The position numbers and the translations under genes are program-made. This document shows, one piece after another, positions 16,929-26,678 of a stretch of 64,000 nucleotides of DNA. The stretch is from Dechloromonas hankyongensis. Its GTDB lineage: Bacteria; Pseudomonadota; Gammaproteobacteria; Burkholderiales; Rhodocyclaceae. How positions within the stretch are numbered: the stretch's first letter is position 1; each line of letters opens with the position of its first letter. Location: the NCBI RefSeq assembly GCF_022012295.1, contig NZ_JAKLTN010000002.1, positions 372,001 to 436,000 of the forward strand, given 5' to 3'. The notes under the pieces are model-generated. The model did no database searches. It saw nothing but the letters and a program-made list of their open reading frames with translations, and was not told where the DNA came from.

Positions 16929-17696
16929 ATGTCCTTTTTCCGTTTCCATGGCCGGCTGTTCGCTGCCGCTGTCTGCTGTACGTTGTCCGGGATGGGCTTA
17001 GCGTGGGGTGAATGCGAAAACCGGTATTTCGCCGCGACCGACCATCTCAACGCAACCCCCCTGAGTCGCCCCGCCAAGGCGTTTGCCGACCTGCTGTCCG
17101 CTGCGCAGGCGGGCAACGCGCAAGCCCAGCGCAGCCTAGCCGTGTCTTACGAGAGCGGCTATCTCGTGGCCGCCTGCAGCAAAAAAGCGGGCTACTGGTA
17201 TGAAAAGGCGGCGGCAGCGGGTGATGCGGCTGCACAAGACTGGCTCGGTCGGCACCAGAAATTTTCCGCCATGTTCGCCGCGGCGGAGTGCTCCGGGGCG
17301 AGCTGCTTCGATGGCGATTCCGGCGACAATCGGACGGCGGTTTTGTATGCCAATGCCAACAAAGGGGAGCACTACTTCGCGCCGCTCACCATTAACGGCC
17401 ACACCATCGAAGGCCTGATCGATACCGGCGCTTCGGCAGTGGCGATGAGCCTTGAAACCGCGCGTCAGATGGAGATTGACGTGTCGGGCGGAAAGACCGG
17501 CCAGTCGGCGACGGCCAACGGGAATATCGCGACCACCAGCCTCATCGTTCCACTCGTCGAAGTGGCGGGCGTCAAGTTGCGCAACGTCCGGGTAACCGTC
17601 GGCATTACCGGGACGCCGTTGATCGGCATGAGCTTCCTGAGCCGGGTCGATATGACCATGGGCACGGGCGTACTGGCGATGAAGAAGCGCCAGTAG
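16929..17696 (+). CDS. Secreted retropepsin-like aspartyl protease with Sel1-type region
   Basis: A 255-residue protein. A signal peptide (about 1-26) precedes a helical region with two Sel1/TPR-like repeats (AQAGNAQAQRSLAVSYESG and YWYEKAAAAGDAAAQDWLG, about 60-115). A clan-AA aspartyl protease domain (about 140-255) carries the active-site motif GLIDTGASAVAMS and the closing strand PLIGMSFLSRVD. This resembles the bacterial TIGR02281 retropepsin family, placed in the periplasm. AGGGGGAA precedes the ATG. It is not linked to the neighbouring mobA operon, from which it diverges. Confidence 0.82.
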   Translation: MSFFRFHGRLFAAAVCCTLSGMGLAWGECENRYFAATDHLNATPLSRPAKAFADLLSAAQAGNAQAQRSLAVSYESGYLVAACSKKAGYWYEKAAAAGDAAAQDWLGRHQKFSAMFAAAECSGASCFDGDSGDNRTAVLYANANKGEHYFAPLTINGHTIEGLIDTGASAVAMSLETARQMEIDVSGGKTGQSATANGNIATTSLIVPLVEVAGVKLRNVRVTVGITGTPLIGMSFLSRVDMTMGTGVLAMKKRQ

Positions 17697-17744
17697 GTCG
17701 ATCGGCCGGCAGGCCGGATTGCCGGCAACGGCGACTCTTGCCGC

Positions 17745-17960
17745 TTACCCACGGATGTCGATGAGCGTGCCCAGTATCTGGTCGCCGGTCTTGATCACAT
17801 TCGCCGCCGCCTTGGACTCGATCTCGCCTTGCTGCATCGAGACCATTTTCCGCGCCAGATCACCGTTTTCGGTATTCAGACCGCTCCCGGCAATGGCGGT
17901 GCGATTGATGCTGGCCTGCATGCTCTGCATGCCTGAAGACAGGATGGAACTGATGGACAT
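17745..17960 (-). CDS. Small flagellar rod/hook-like or YjfB-type motility protein
   Basis: A 71-residue protein, MSISSILSSGMQSMQASINR..., ending in NVIKTGDQILGTLIDIRG. The N-terminal short helix and the C-terminal helix with a terminal I-D-I-R resemble the ends of FlgB/FlgC-type axial proteins and small putative motility proteins. GAGGTC lies upstream of the ATG at 17960. No other flagellar gene is adjacent, so the assignment is tentative. Confidence 0.5.
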   Translation of the reverse strand: MSISSILSSGMQSMQASINRTAIAGSGLNTENGDLARKMVSMQQGEIESKAAANVIKTGDQILGTLIDIRG

Positions 17961-18185
17961 GGGGACCTCGCTTGATTGTGGTCCTGGCATACAGCAGATA
18001 GCGTGCCTACGGCCAAAAATGCAGCGATGATCCCGTAGCTGTTTGCATCGAATTTGCAAATCGACGCCGATACCATCGCTCGAACAGGGAAAAGGTGTCG
18101 TTGTTCCTGAGGAATCGCTTACGTTCGCCGGTGGGCACCAAGGTGCCCCGGATGTGCCAGGCGTTGCCGCCCTGGCTTCGATTCA

Positions 18186-19241
18186 TCATGCCAGCACCGC
18201 TTTGGCAGGGGCAGCGTGTTTTTGCCGCAGGCGCCGGTAGATGGCCACGTAGCACTCGGCCATGCGGCGGGACGTGAAACGCTGCTCGAAAGCCCGGCGA
18301 CAGAGACGGCGGTCGATCTGGTCAATGCTGGCGGCCGCAGTGACGGCCTCGTCCTGGGTGTCGACGACAAAACCCGTTACGCCGTCTTCCATGATCTCCG
18401 GCACCGAGCCGTGCCGATAGGCGACGACCGGCGTTCCGCAGGCGAGGGATTCGATCATGACCAACCCGAAGGGCTCGGGCCAGTCGATGGGAAAGAGTAG
18501 GGCGGCGGCGCCGCCCAGCAGCTGCCCTTTTTCGTCCTCGCCAACTTCGCCGATGAAGTCGATCCGCGGGTGGGCGAGAAGGGGCCTGATTTTCTCCCGG
18601 AAATAGGCTTCCTCCGTGGTATCCACCTTGGCAGCGATGTACAGGGGCTTGTCCAGGCGCCGCGCGATGTCGATGGCGCGGTCAACCCGCTTTTCCGGGG
18701 AGATGCGGCCGACGAAAGCGAAATAGTCGCCGGGGTCCGGGTTGAAGGCGTGCAGATCGGCGGGCAGTCCGTGATAGACGGTGCCCTGCCAGCCGGCCCA
18801 GGCCACGGGCAGGCGCTGGCTATCGGAAATCGAGACCAACGGAAGGTCGGCGAAGTGGCGGTAGAGCGGGATCAGTTCCGGCTCGTCGAGGCGGCAGTGC
18901 ACAGTGGTCAGGTGGGGAACCGGCAATTGCCGCGCCAGGGAGAAATGCAGGAAATCCGTATGAAAGTGGATGACGTCGAATTCCCCGGCCATCCGCGCCA
19001 CCTGATCGAGCATCATGGTCTGGTACATCAGCCACTCCGGACGCCGGGAATCGAAGCGGCGGCTGTCGGCGATCACCGGCACGAGGCGCGCCCGGGTGAC
19101 GGAATCGCCGGTGGCGAACAGCGTGACACGGTGGCCCTGGCGGACCAGTTCCTCAGCCAGGTAGGAAATGACCCTTTCCGTGCCGCCGTAGCGCTTCGGC
19201 GGAACCCGCTCGAAAACCGGCGCGACCAGGGCGATTTTCAT
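18186..19241 (-). CDS. Family 4 glycosyltransferase
   Basis: A 351-residue GT-B enzyme. The N-terminal acceptor domain starts MKIALVAPVFERVPPKRYGGTERVI. The C-terminal nucleotide-sugar domain has FVGRISPEKRVDRAI and the ESLACGTPVVAYRHGSVPEIMEDG motif with the E-x7-E type nucleotide-binding region. It probably adds a sugar to a surface or storage glycan; the acceptor is unknown. Its ATG overlaps, in ATGA fashion, the stop of a 20-codon frame with its own strong ribosome-binding site, a remnant of another gene. Confidence 0.88.
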   Translation of the reverse strand: MKIALVAPVFERVPPKRYGGTERVISYLAEELVRQGHRVTLFATGDSVTRARLVPVIADSRRFDSRRPEWLMYQTMMLDQVARMAGEFDVIHFHTDFLHFSLARQLPVPHLTTVHCRLDEPELIPLYRHFADLPLVSISDSQRLPVAWAGWQGTVYHGLPADLHAFNPDPGDYFAFVGRISPEKRVDRAIDIARRLDKPLYIAAKVDTTEEAYFREKIRPLLAHPRIDFIGEVGEDEKGQLLGGAAALLFPIDWPEPFGLVMIESLACGTPVVAYRHGSVPEIMEDGVTGFVVDTQDEAVTAAASIDQIDRRLCRRAFEQRFTSRRMAECYVAIYRRLRQKHAAPAKAVLA

Positions 19242-19300
19242 CGCTGCGCCACAATGTAGCCTTCGGCGATGGCCCAGCGGCGTTTTTCGATGGCTTTCAT
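19238..19300 (-). pseudogene. Truncated N-terminus of a sensory-rhodopsin-transducer-like (ASRT family) gene
   Basis: Twenty codons preceded by a strong AAGGAG site encode a peptide containing RRWAIAEGYI. This stretch resembles the N-terminus (RWAIAEGYIP) of the Anabaena sensory rhodopsin transducer family, normally about 120-130 residues. Here the frame stops after only nine more codons, overlapping the start of the glycosyltransferase. Either a deletion removed the rest of the gene, or the short frame now serves as a translational leader for the glycosyltransferase. The family match is from memory of the motif. Confidence 0.5.
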
Positions 19301-19658
19301 GTCGTGCTCCTTGCTCCATGGCCCGCTTCAGCACATCGGCAAGATGCTGGGGCCGGGGCCGAATGGCTTGCAGGATTTGTTCCCGCCACCTGTAGCCACT
19401 GCGTGTCCGGGGCGCGCCACGCACGGGCAAGTTGGGCTCCCTGTTTGCAGCCTTGCCACTCGACCAACTCGGCGCTGCATTCCCGCCACTGAGTCGGGGC
19501 TACATGCGGCGCGCCGTCATGGGCAAAAACTGCCCTGAACGGCCTGGGGTTGTCAGCTCCGATCCATGGCGCCAACCTTGTCCCTTCAGCCCAAAAGAAT
19601 TACCCCCGGGGCCCATTTTCGATTCGGAGACAGCCCGCCGTGGTTATGCCCTGACAAG
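19301..19658. other. Stretch without a convincing gene
   Basis: No reading frame here has both a ribosome-binding site and protein-like composition. It lies between two gene remnants (19238-19300 and 19659-19895) and is probably decayed sequence. A CCCCGGGGCCC stretch at 19603-19613 is the only local symmetry I see. Confidence 0.5.
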
Positions 19659-19895
19659 ATGTGCTTTTCCTTCAACAGCAAGCTCAACTGCGATGCCTTT
19701 CTGCAGGACGAGCGAGCCTATTGCCAGCGCTTCGGCCTGAGCCAATCGCAGACCAACGCCATTCTCGAGCGGAACGTGCTCGAATTGCTCCGCGTCGGCG
19801 GGAGCGTCTATTTCCTCGGCAAACTGGCCAGTAGCGTCCTCGGGCTGGACATGCAGGATATCGGCGCGCTGCAAACTCCAACCTGCATATCCTGA
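19659..19895 (+). pseudogene. Remnant of a LigA-like (protocatechuate 4,5-dioxygenase alpha-type) small protein
   Basis: The frame encodes FNSKLNCDAFLQDERAYC..., with ...NVLELLRVGGSVYFLGKL and LGLDMQDIGALQT. This resembles the small helical LigA/extradiol dioxygenase alpha-subunit fold: an acidic-helix DERAY and a later G-G-x-x-Y/F-F-L-x-K. The normal C-terminus (typically a T-G-M after this point) is lost; the frame runs into an unrelated TPTCIS end. Without a large subunit or clear ribosome-binding site it looks like a decayed fragment. Confidence 0.45.
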
Positions 19896-20100
19896 TTTCC
19901 AACACGGCGGCGGCTACGATGCTGCTGAAGCCCGTCTGAAATTCTGCATCATTTCTATCGTGACATCATGCACCTCGCGGCGGAAGGCGACGGTGCATGC
20001 GGCTTTTCCAGATTTTTTGCCAAGCTGAACGAACTGAGTCCCGTTTAAAGCGCCTAGAGACGACTGCAAGACTTCAAAGTGGGAATCTGCAGAAGCCGAT
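19896..20100. other. Decayed sequence between a LigA-like remnant and selC
   Basis: A short frame at about 19966-20048 encodes MHLAAEGDGACGFSRFFAKL and ends NELSPV-stop. It reads like the C-terminus of a real protein but has no start region or upstream body. Together with the fragments before it this suggests a collapsed gene or operon at the end of the selenium locus. Confidence 0.35.
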
Positions 20101-20196
20101 TGGCGGAAGAGAGCAGGAGTCGAACCTACCCAAACCTGTTTGACAGGTCCTGCCGGTTTTGAAGACCGGCCGTCCCACCGGGGAACGATCTCTTCC
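20101..20196 (-). tRNA. selC: Selenocysteine tRNA (anticodon UCA)
   Basis: A 96-nt tRNA on the minus strand with all selenocysteine features: an 8-bp acceptor (GGAAGAGA/TCTCTTCC), a 6-bp D stem (CGTTCC/GGGACG), anticodon loop CTTCAAA giving UCA, a long variable arm (GGACCTGTCAAACAGGT) and a T arm GTAGG-TTCGACT-CCTGC, with encoded CCA at the 3' end. It begins only 5 bases after the selB stop, so it is probably co-transcribed with selB. Confidence 0.97.
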
Positions 20197-20201
20197 GTTG
20201 T

Positions 20202-22094
20202 TCATGGGCCGAATTGCCTAGGACTGCCGCGCAATACGTGGGTATCGCGGGCTCGGCGAGTGTAGCCGATACGGTCGAAGAATTCGAGGATGTGAATCGC
20301 AACTTTGCGCCCGCCGCAGATTTCATCGCGCAGCGTTGCGGCACGGGCCATGCCGTCGCGTGCGTTGAGGGCGGCGACGCGGCGGGCCAGGTCGGCGACG
20401 GCTTCGGCCGTGAAGTAATGGTCGTGGGCGACCGGGAAGGCTTCGCCGAGGCGGGCGATGCGCTTGAACAGGGCGCGCACCGTGTCTTCCGGCACGCCGG
20501 TAGCCTTGGCGATGTCGCGGACGCGCGGCGGGTTATAGGGCGCTGTTTCGAGCAGCGGCTTCAGCGTCTGCCACAGGTCGCGGTCACCAGCGGCCATTTG
20601 CACGCGGTGTTCGGTCAGATGCAGCCAGGCGTTGGTCTGGGCGACGCTGCCGGCGGCCAGTTGGCCCGCGATCAGGGCGTCGAAGGCAGGGCGGCCAAGC
20701 GTGGGAAGGGTCAGGCGGCGCAGGCGATCGCGCTCAACGCCCGGCATGTCCGGGGCGCGCTCATGTTCGGCGGCGAGGGCGGCCAGCAGGCGGTCCTCGA
20801 GAGCCTGCCAGTTGGCTGGCGAGAAGGCGGTGTTGCCGACCAGGCGCAGGCCGAGCTGGCCGGTGATGGCCTGCAATGCGGCGGCATCGAGATTGCGGTT
20901 GATGGCGTAGGCGTCGAGTTCGATGCCGGCTGCTTGCTGAGCGGTGGCTAGTTGCAGGGCGGTAGTCGGGTTGTCGTCAGCCAGGGCGGCGAGCATGGCC
21001 AGACGTTCCGGGCTGCGCTTCTTGCGCGTCGGCGGGAAGATGTCGAGCACGCGGCCGCCGCCGATGGTGTGGCGGGCCGCGGCATCACGCAGGATGAAGC
21101 GGTCGCCGGCCAGCGTGCCGATATCGCGCTCCAGCGCGATCTGCGCCCATTGTTCGCTGCCCGGGGCGATTTCGTCGGCGCCGAGCAGGGCGATGCGGGC
21201 CGGCACGTCTTCGGCGCCGAGGTGGAGATGAACCTGCATCCAGTGCTTGAGCGGCGGCTGGCCGGGCAGGACGCGCAGCGTGGCGTCGAAGCGGTGGATT
21301 GGTGCATGCAGCGCCGGGGCGAGCAGCCACATGCCGCGTTCGACCTCGGCCTTCTCGACCCCGGCCAGGGCCAGCGCGATGCGTTGCCCGGCGTGGCCGG
21401 ATTCGGACGGCGTATCCTGCACGCGCAGGCTGCGGACGCGGACCGGCTTGCCCACGGGGGAAAGCAGCAACTGGTCGCCGATGCTCACGGCGCCGGAGAA
21501 GGCAGTGCCGGTGACGACCGTGCCGGCGCCGGACAGCGTGAAGCAGCGGTCGATGGCGAGGCGGAAGCCGCCCTGCCGGCCGCGTTCGCCGATGTGGGCG
21601 GCCATGTGATCGAGGTGGGCGCGCAGCGCCGCGATGCCGTCGCCGGTGACTGCGGCGACGGGGAAGACGGGGGCTTCGGCCAGCGCCGTGCCGGCGAGCA
21701 GGTCGGCGATTTCGGCGGTGGCCTGGGCCCGGCGTTCCGGCGACACGGCATCGATCTTGGTCAGTGCCACGGCGCCCTGGCGAATGCCGAGCAGTTCGAC
21801 GATGTCGAGATGCTCGCGGGTTTGCGGCATGGGGCCGTCGTCGGCGGCGATGACGAGCAGCGCGAAATCGATACCGGTGGCACCGGCCAGCATGTTGTGG
21901 ATCAGCTTTTCATGGCCGGGCACGTCGATGAAACCGAGCGTGCCGCCGCTCGGCAACGGCGTGTAGGCGTAGCCGAGATCGAGGGTGATGCCGCGGGCCT
22001 TCTCTTCCTTCAGGCGATCGCAGTCGACGCCAGTCAGGGCTTTGACCAGCGTGGTCTTGCCGTGGTCGATGTGGCCGGCGGTGCCGATGATCAT
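20202..22094 (-). CDS. selB: SelB: selenocysteine-specific elongation factor
   Basis: A 630-residue GTPase that delivers Sec-tRNA to the ribosome at UGA codons followed by a SECIS hairpin. The N-terminus is [22 protein letters not shown] (P-loop) with switch regions DLGYAY and [18 protein letters not shown] is the guanine site. The C-terminal half carries the winged-helix domains (about 440-630) that bind the SECIS. The ATG at 22094 is fixed by the GTPase start; upstream sequence is a different gene. E. coli SelB has 614 residues. Confidence 0.96.
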   Translation of the reverse strand: MIIGTAGHIDHGKTTLVKALTGVDCDRLKEEKARGITLDLGYAYTPLPSGGTLGFIDVPGHEKLIHNMLAGATGIDFALLVIAADDGPMPQTREHLDIVELLGIRQGAVALTKIDAVSPERRAQATAEIADLLAGTALAEAPVFPVAAVTGDGIAALRAHLDHMAAHIGERGRQGGFRLAIDRCFTLSGAGTVVTGTAFSGAVSIGDQLLLSPVGKPVRVRSLRVQDTPSESGHAGQRIALALAGVEKAEVERGMWLLAPALHAPIHRFDATLRVLPGQPPLKHWMQVHLHLGAEDVPARIALLGADEIAPGSEQWAQIALERDIGTLAGDRFILRDAAARHTIGGGRVLDIFPPTRKKRSPERLAMLAALADDNPTTALQLATAQQAAGIELDAYAINRNLDAAALQAITGQLGLRLVGNTAFSPANWQALEDRLLAALAAEHERAPDMPGVERDRLRRLTLPTLGRPAFDALIAGQLAAGSVAQTNAWLHLTEHRVQMAAGDRDLWQTLKPLLETAPYNPPRVRDIAKATGVPEDTVRALFKRIARLGEAFPVAHDHYFTAEAVADLARRVAALNARDGMARAATLRDEICGGRKVAIHILEFFDRIGYTRRARDTHVLRGSPRQFGP

Positions 22095-22099
22095 TGGTA

Positions 22100-22651
22100 T
22101 CAGGCGGAGCGGAAGAGGGTACTGGCCTGCGCCAGGGCTGCCTCGTCGGAGAGCACTGCATCCGGCGCGCCGCCCTTGCCCCACAAGGGCTGCTGCCACT
22201 CCATGCCGAGGAATTCGGCGCACAGGCGATAGCTGTCGAGCATGGGCTGCGCCTTGTCGCGGTTGCCGCTGGTGGCGATGACCCACAGGCGTTTGCCGGC
22301 CATCTTTTCCTTGAAGTCGAGACCGGGCACGCGCAGCCAGGCGCTCCAGTGGTCGAGGTAGGTCTTCAGCGGCGACGGGATGGAGAACCAGTAGACCGGC
22401 GAGACGAAGACCAGATCGGTCGCCGCCAGCGTGGCGTCGAGCATGTCCTTGGCGTCGGCCATGGGCATCGGATAGGTGCCGGCCGTGTGGCGCAGGTCGA
22501 CGAAAGGCGGCAACTCGAGGTCGGCCAGCTTGCACCATGTTTGCTTCGTTTCCGTCGGCAGGACGGCAGCAGCCCGCCGAGCGAGGGTTTCAGTATTGCC
22601 GATGTGACCCGGCTCGCGGGTGCTGGCGTTGAGGAAGAGGAAGTGGGACAT
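22100..22651 (-). CDS. Flavodoxin-like NAD(P)H-dependent FMN reductase
   Basis: A 183-residue protein with the flavodoxin-like fold of the NADPH-dependent FMN reductase/WrbA group: [24 protein letters not shown] at the phosphate-binding loop and [24 protein letters not shown] around the isoalloxazine. It sits 5 bp upstream of selB within the sel operon. Its position could mean a role in reducing selenium compounds before selenophosphate synthesis, but that is speculation. Confidence 0.8.
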   Translation of the reverse strand: MSHFLFLNASTREPGHIGNTETLARRAAAVLPTETKQTWCKLADLELPPFVDLRHTAGTYPMPMADAKDMLDATLAATDLVFVSPVYWFSIPSPLKTYLDHWSAWLRVPGLDFKEKMAGKRLWVIATSGNRDKAQPMLDSYRLCAEFLGMEWQQPLWGKGGAPDAVLSDEAALAQASTLFRSA

Positions 22652-22724
22652 GGCGCAATGGATGGGTCAAAAAGCATATTCTGACACGCCCCTGCTCCGA
22701 AATTCGAGGCAGGGGCGCAGTCGG

Positions 22725-24059
22725 TCAGCCGAACATGTCCTCGTACATGCGGCCGGCCCAGGCGAAGTCCTCGGTCACCACCTCGGCGCGGCGCAGGTTG
22801 TCGTCGTCCTGATCCTGGACGATGACGCCCTTGTCGTTGACCCAGTACTTGAAGCGGACGGCGATATCTTCGCGCGGCTCGGTATTGACCATCATGAAGC
22901 ACAGGTTGTCGGGCAGCGCGTACTTCGGCTCGCGGCCCTTGACCCGCTCGCTGATGTACTTGGCGACGATCTTGGCATGGGCGTTGGCGACGTGGCCGGC
23001 CTTCGGGTAGAAGCGGAACAGCGGCGAGACGACGCCGACCGAATCGCCGATCACATACACGTCCGGGTCATCCTTCATGTTCAGCATGAAGGGATCGACG
23101 CCGGCCCAGCCGGTGGGCTTGCCTTCCTCGTTCTTGCCGATCACGCCGGCCTTCCACGCCATGTCGCCGGCCTGGTGCGGGGCCATCAGGATGGAATGGT
23201 CGAAGCGGAAATCGCCGACGGCGGTCTTGATCTTCTTGTTAAACGGATCGACTTCCTGGATGACGGCCTTGGGGACATAGACGATCTGGTCGGCGTACAA
23301 CTCGCGGAAGGCGTCCTGGAAGCCGCCGGTGATCGGCGCCGGGCTGGGCTTGGGGTCGAGGATGGTGATCTTGCCCTTGATCTTGCGCTGCTTGAACAGG
23401 CCGGCGATCAGGCAGGCGCGCTCGTAGGGCGAGGGCGGGCAGCGGTGCGGCGGGGGCGGCAGGGTCATCACCAGATCGCCGCCGGTGAAGTTCTGGATGC
23501 TCTGCTTCAGGCGGAAGTGCTCGGCACTCGGGATGTAGGCGGCGGGGAACATGGCCTTGGTGTACTCGGCCGCCTTGCGGTCGTTGCCGAACCAGGCCTC
23601 GTAGTTGTAGCGGATACCGCTGCCGAGGATCAGGTAGTCGTAATCGATCCAGCCCTGGGCGGTGATGACGCGCTTCTTGTCGCGCTCGAAGGCGGTGACT
23701 TCGGTCTGGATGAAGGTGTAGCCGTACTTCTGGGCGACCGGCAGATAGCTGAAGGTGAGGAACTGGGCATCGACCACGTCGACCAGCCACTTGTTGCTCA
23801 TCGGGCAGGAAAAGAAAACCGGGTTGCGTTCGAGCAGCACGACGTCGAGCGTCGGGTCGAGTTGGCGCAGGTGCTTGGCGGCGGTGACGCCGCCCCAGCC
23901 GCCGCCGCAGATGACGACGCGCTTGCCGGTGGCCTTCGGCAGCAATGGGTCGGACTGCATGTTGATCAGGAAAGGCAGCGGACTGGTCGGCGCGGCGATG
24001 CTGGCCGTCGCCCCCAGTGCGGCGCCGGCGGCGAGGAATTGTCTTCGGTTGATGGTCAT
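22725..24059 (-). CDS. FccB-like flavoprotein (flavocytochrome c sulfide dehydrogenase family)
   Basis: A 444-residue FAD/NAD-type oxidoreductase with an N-terminal Tat-like signal (NRRQFLAAGAALGATASIAA) for export. The FAD site is KRVVICGGGWGGVTAAKHLRQ and VYVIGDSVG. Family cysteines are seen in FFSCPMSNKW and in HRCPPSPYERACLIA, the latter typical of flavocytochrome c/sulfide:quinone-type proteins. No cytochrome subunit gene is beside it. It lies inside the selA-selB stretch, so a sulfide- or selenide-oxidising role in the periplasm is possible but unproven. Confidence 0.8.
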   Translation of the reverse strand: MTINRRQFLAAGAALGATASIAAPTSPLPFLINMQSDPLLPKATGKRVVICGGGWGGVTAAKHLRQLDPTLDVVLLERNPVFFSCPMSNKWLVDVVDAQFLTFSYLPVAQKYGYTFIQTEVTAFERDKKRVITAQGWIDYDYLILGSGIRYNYEAWFGNDRKAAEYTKAMFPAAYIPSAEHFRLKQSIQNFTGGDLVMTLPPPPHRCPPSPYERACLIAGLFKQRKIKGKITILDPKPSPAPITGGFQDAFRELYADQIVYVPKAVIQEVDPFNKKIKTAVGDFRFDHSILMAPHQAGDMAWKAGVIGKNEEGKPTGWAGVDPFMLNMKDDPDVYVIGDSVGVVSPLFRFYPKAGHVANAHAKIVAKYISERVKGREPKYALPDNLCFMMVNTEPREDIAVRFKYWVNDKGVIVQDQDDDNLRRAEVVTEDFAWAGRMYEDMFG

Positions 24060-24177
24060 GCTCTCTTCTCCATTTTATGAACCATCCGGACACGGAGATG
24101 CCCGGATTTACAGGTGCGCCGTTGTCGGCGCGGGTGAGAACGGCAGGCGGTGCGCAGACCGCCGTGCGAGGCCGGGC

Positions 24178-25575
24178 TCAGAATTTCAGGGCGTGCAGTT
24201 GGGCGACGAAGCGCGCTTCGTCCTTCGCCTCCAGGCAACGCAGGTCGAGATGATAAGCGTCGTCGCGGATGTAGCCGATGACCGGGGTCGGCAGGCCTCG
24301 GAAGGCGGCTTCGATGGCGATCAGCGCCTTGCCCGGTTTTTTCGCCAGCGGGCGGCAGACCAGCGCGGCCGAGGGCAGTCGCTCGACAGGCAGGGCGCCG
24401 CTGCCGATCTGGCTGCTGCAGGGGGCGACCACGACCGTGGCCTGGCCAGTGACGGCGGCTTGTACGGCGGGCAGGACACGTTCGGCGGTGGCGGCGATGT
24501 CGGCCACCGGCCGGGTCAGCAGGCGTAGGGTGGGCAGGCGCTCGGCCAGACGGTCGGGGTCACGGTACAGGCGCAGCGTTGCTTCAAGCGCCGCCAGCGT
24601 GGTCTTGCCGACACGCAGGGCGCGCTTCAGCGGGTTTTTCTTGATCTTGGCGATCAGCTCCTTGCGACCGACGATCAGCCCGGCCTGCGGGCCGCCGAGC
24701 AGCTTGTCGCCGGAGAAGGTGACGATGTCGGCGCCGGCGGCCAGCGCCTGTTGCGGCGTCGGTTCCGGCGGCAGGCCGTAGGCGGCGAAATCGGTCAGCG
24801 TGCCGCTGCCCAGGTCGACGACGAAGGGCAGGCTGGCGGCATGGGCGATGTCGGCCACGGTTTTTTCATCGACCGCCTTGGTGAAGCCGGTCACCGCGTA
24901 GTTGCTGGTGTGGATCTTCATCAGCAGCGCGGTCTTCGGGCCGATGGCCTCGGCGTAGTCTTTGTCGTGGGTGCGGTTGGTGGTGCCGATTTCGTGCAGG
25001 CGAACCTGGGCGCGGCGCATCACGTCGGGGATGCGGAAGGCGCCGCCGATCTCGACCAGCTCGCCGCGCGAGACCACGGCTTCCTTGCCCTGGGCCAGCG
25101 CATTGAGGGTGAGCAGCACGGCGGCGGCGTTGTTGTTGACAATGGTTGCTGCGACGTCCGGCGAGCCGCCGGCGACGATTTCGGCGAGCAGGCCGGAAAC
25201 GAGGTCGTCACGGTCGCCGCGGCCGCCGGAAGCGAGGTCGTATTCCAGCGCGCAGGGCGCGCGGGCGGCGTCGACCATCAGGGCGATGGCTTCCTCGGCC
25301 AGTTGGGCGCGGCCGAGATTGGTGTGCAGCACGGTGCCGGTCAGGTTGATCACCGGGCGCAGGTTGGCGCGGCCGGCCTCATCGGCACGGCGGCGGATGG
25401 CAGCGAGCAGGGCGCTGTCGTCGGGCAGCGGCAGGCCGTGTTTCAGGCCTTCGCGGGCGGCGGCCAGTTCGGCACGGACGCAGCCGGTGACTAGCTGACG
25501 GCCATGGGTTTCGATCAGGTCGGAAAATTGCTGCAGGACGCGGTCAACCGCGGGAAGACGTTTGTTTTCGTTCAT
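24178..25575 (-). CDS. selA: SelA: L-seryl-tRNA(Sec) selenium transferase
   Basis: A 465-residue PLP enzyme that converts Ser-tRNA(Sec) to Sec-tRNA(Sec) using selenophosphate. The PLP lysine is in [13 protein letters not shown], with [15 protein letters not shown] at the N-terminal core and [17 protein letters not shown] as in the family. The ATG at 25575 follows GGGTGAAAG; an upstream GTG would add only three residues. It lies between fdhE and the FccB-like gene in the leftward operon. Confidence 0.95.
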   Translation of the reverse strand: MNENKRLPAVDRVLQQFSDLIETHGRQLVTGCVRAELAAAREGLKHGLPLPDDSALLAAIRRRADEAGRANLRPVINLTGTVLHTNLGRAQLAEEAIALMVDAARAPCALEYDLASGGRGDRDDLVSGLLAEIVAGGSPDVAATIVNNNAAAVLLTLNALAQGKEAVVSRGELVEIGGAFRIPDVMRRAQVRLHEIGTTNRTHDKDYAEAIGPKTALLMKIHTSNYAVTGFTKAVDEKTVADIAHAASLPFVVDLGSGTLTDFAAYGLPPEPTPQQALAAGADIVTFSGDKLLGGPQAGLIVGRKELIAKIKKNPLKRALRVGKTTLAALEATLRLYRDPDRLAERLPTLRLLTRPVADIAATAERVLPAVQAAVTGQATVVVAPCSSQIGSGALPVERLPSAALVCRPLAKKPGKALIAIEAAFRGLPTPVIGYIRDDAYHLDLRCLEAKDEARFVAQLHALKF

Positions 25576-25620
25576 GGCTTTCACCCGGACCGGGCAGAAA
25601 GGTTGGAGGAAGAGTCGGGT

Positions 25621-26532
25621 TCAGCCGCTATGGGCGCCGATCAGCAGCAGGTTGGGGCCGGAACGCTCGTAACCGGCTTCGTCGACCAGCATGTCGAGGG
25701 GCAGCGTGGCGAGGTCGTCGGCGACCGGATCGACCTTGGGGTCTTTTTCCTGATAGACGATTTTCAGGTAGCTCTTGCACGCATCGCAGGTTTCGGCGCG
25801 GACGGCGCCCTTGCTGCCTTCGATTTCATGCAGCGCCACTTCCTTGTCGGTGTCGCAGGTGGTGCAGGTGGCACGCGACACGTTCCACTCGGTATTGCAC
25901 AGCGAACAATGCAGGTAGCGCAGGTTGTTGATGGCGGCGCCCAGGCGCACCACGCTGGACACCGGCAGGCTGCCGCAGCACGGGCAGACGCCGTGGGAGT
26001 CGAGTTTTTGCAGAGGGCGGGCATCGAGCTGACCGGCCAGGCGAGTAAAGACCACCTGCAACGCAGCGGCGACGAAAGGCAGCTGGGCGGCGCTGGCCAT
26101 GTCCGGCTCGCCCTTGAGCAGCATGTCGGCCAGGCGGTCGAGTTCTTCGTCGGAGGCCGAGAGCAGCGTTTTCAGCACTGCCTGGGCGGCATCGGGGGCA
26201 TCATTCTGCAGACGCTGGGCCAGTTGCTGCAAGGCGAAGCGCCAGGCCGCCGGGCGCCGGAGCGAGGCGGCGTTGAGCGGCGGCATGCCGTGGATTCGGG
26301 CCTGTTCGAGGGCCGCCGCCTCGGGCAGGGGCAGGGCGGGCAAGGCCTTGATGATTTCGTGCTGGGCGCGGCTGATCCGGCCCAGGAAGGACAGCCATTC
26401 GCCGAGGCTGTGGTTGTCGGCCAGATGCGCGAAGCGGTCGGCACGGTCGGCGAACAGCGTGGTGGTGACCGGGAGCAGGATGGGCGCGGCTTCTTCGGCC
26501 GGCGGGTGGAAGTCGATCGGTTGGCTTTGCAT
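25621..26532 (-). CDS. fdhE: FdhE: formate dehydrogenase maturation/assembly protein
   Basis: A 303-residue cytoplasmic protein with the FdhE zinc/iron-binding cysteines: CPCCG (about 186-190), HCSLC, CTTCDT and CDACKS. The N-terminal half is alpha-helical. FdhE is required for assembly of the respiratory formate dehydrogenases. It lies between fdnI and selA, 45 bp from the latter. Confidence 0.92.
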   Translation of the reverse strand: MQSQPIDFHPPAEEAAPILLPVTTTLFADRADRFAHLADNHSLGEWLSFLGRISRAQHEIIKALPALPLPEAAALEQARIHGMPPLNAASLRRPAAWRFALQQLAQRLQNDAPDAAQAVLKTLLSASDEELDRLADMLLKGEPDMASAAQLPFVAAALQVVFTRLAGQLDARPLQKLDSHGVCPCCGSLPVSSVVRLGAAINNLRYLHCSLCNTEWNVSRATCTTCDTDKEVALHEIEGSKGAVRAETCDACKSYLKIVYQEKDPKVDPVADDLATLPLDMLVDEAGYERSGPNLLLIGAHSG

Positions 26533-26640
26533 GTAGAGCGCTGGTTGTTCCGGTTTGTCGTGGTTGCGAGTATTTCAAAAAATCGGGGGATGCGGCATGT
26601 TTCCCGCAGAGCCCCCAAAGACGCAAGGAAAAACGGTTGA

Positions 26641-26672
26641 TCCGTCACGCCCGCTGGGGTGGGAGTGACGGA
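26641..26672. repeat. Inverted repeat between fdnI and fdhE
   Basis: TCCGTCAC and GTGACGGA pair around a 16-base loop in the 146-bp gap separating the fdnI stop from fdhE. It has no T run after it, so it is more likely an mRNA-stabilising or processing structure than a terminator. Confidence 0.4.
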
Positions 26673-26678
26673 GTGCTA

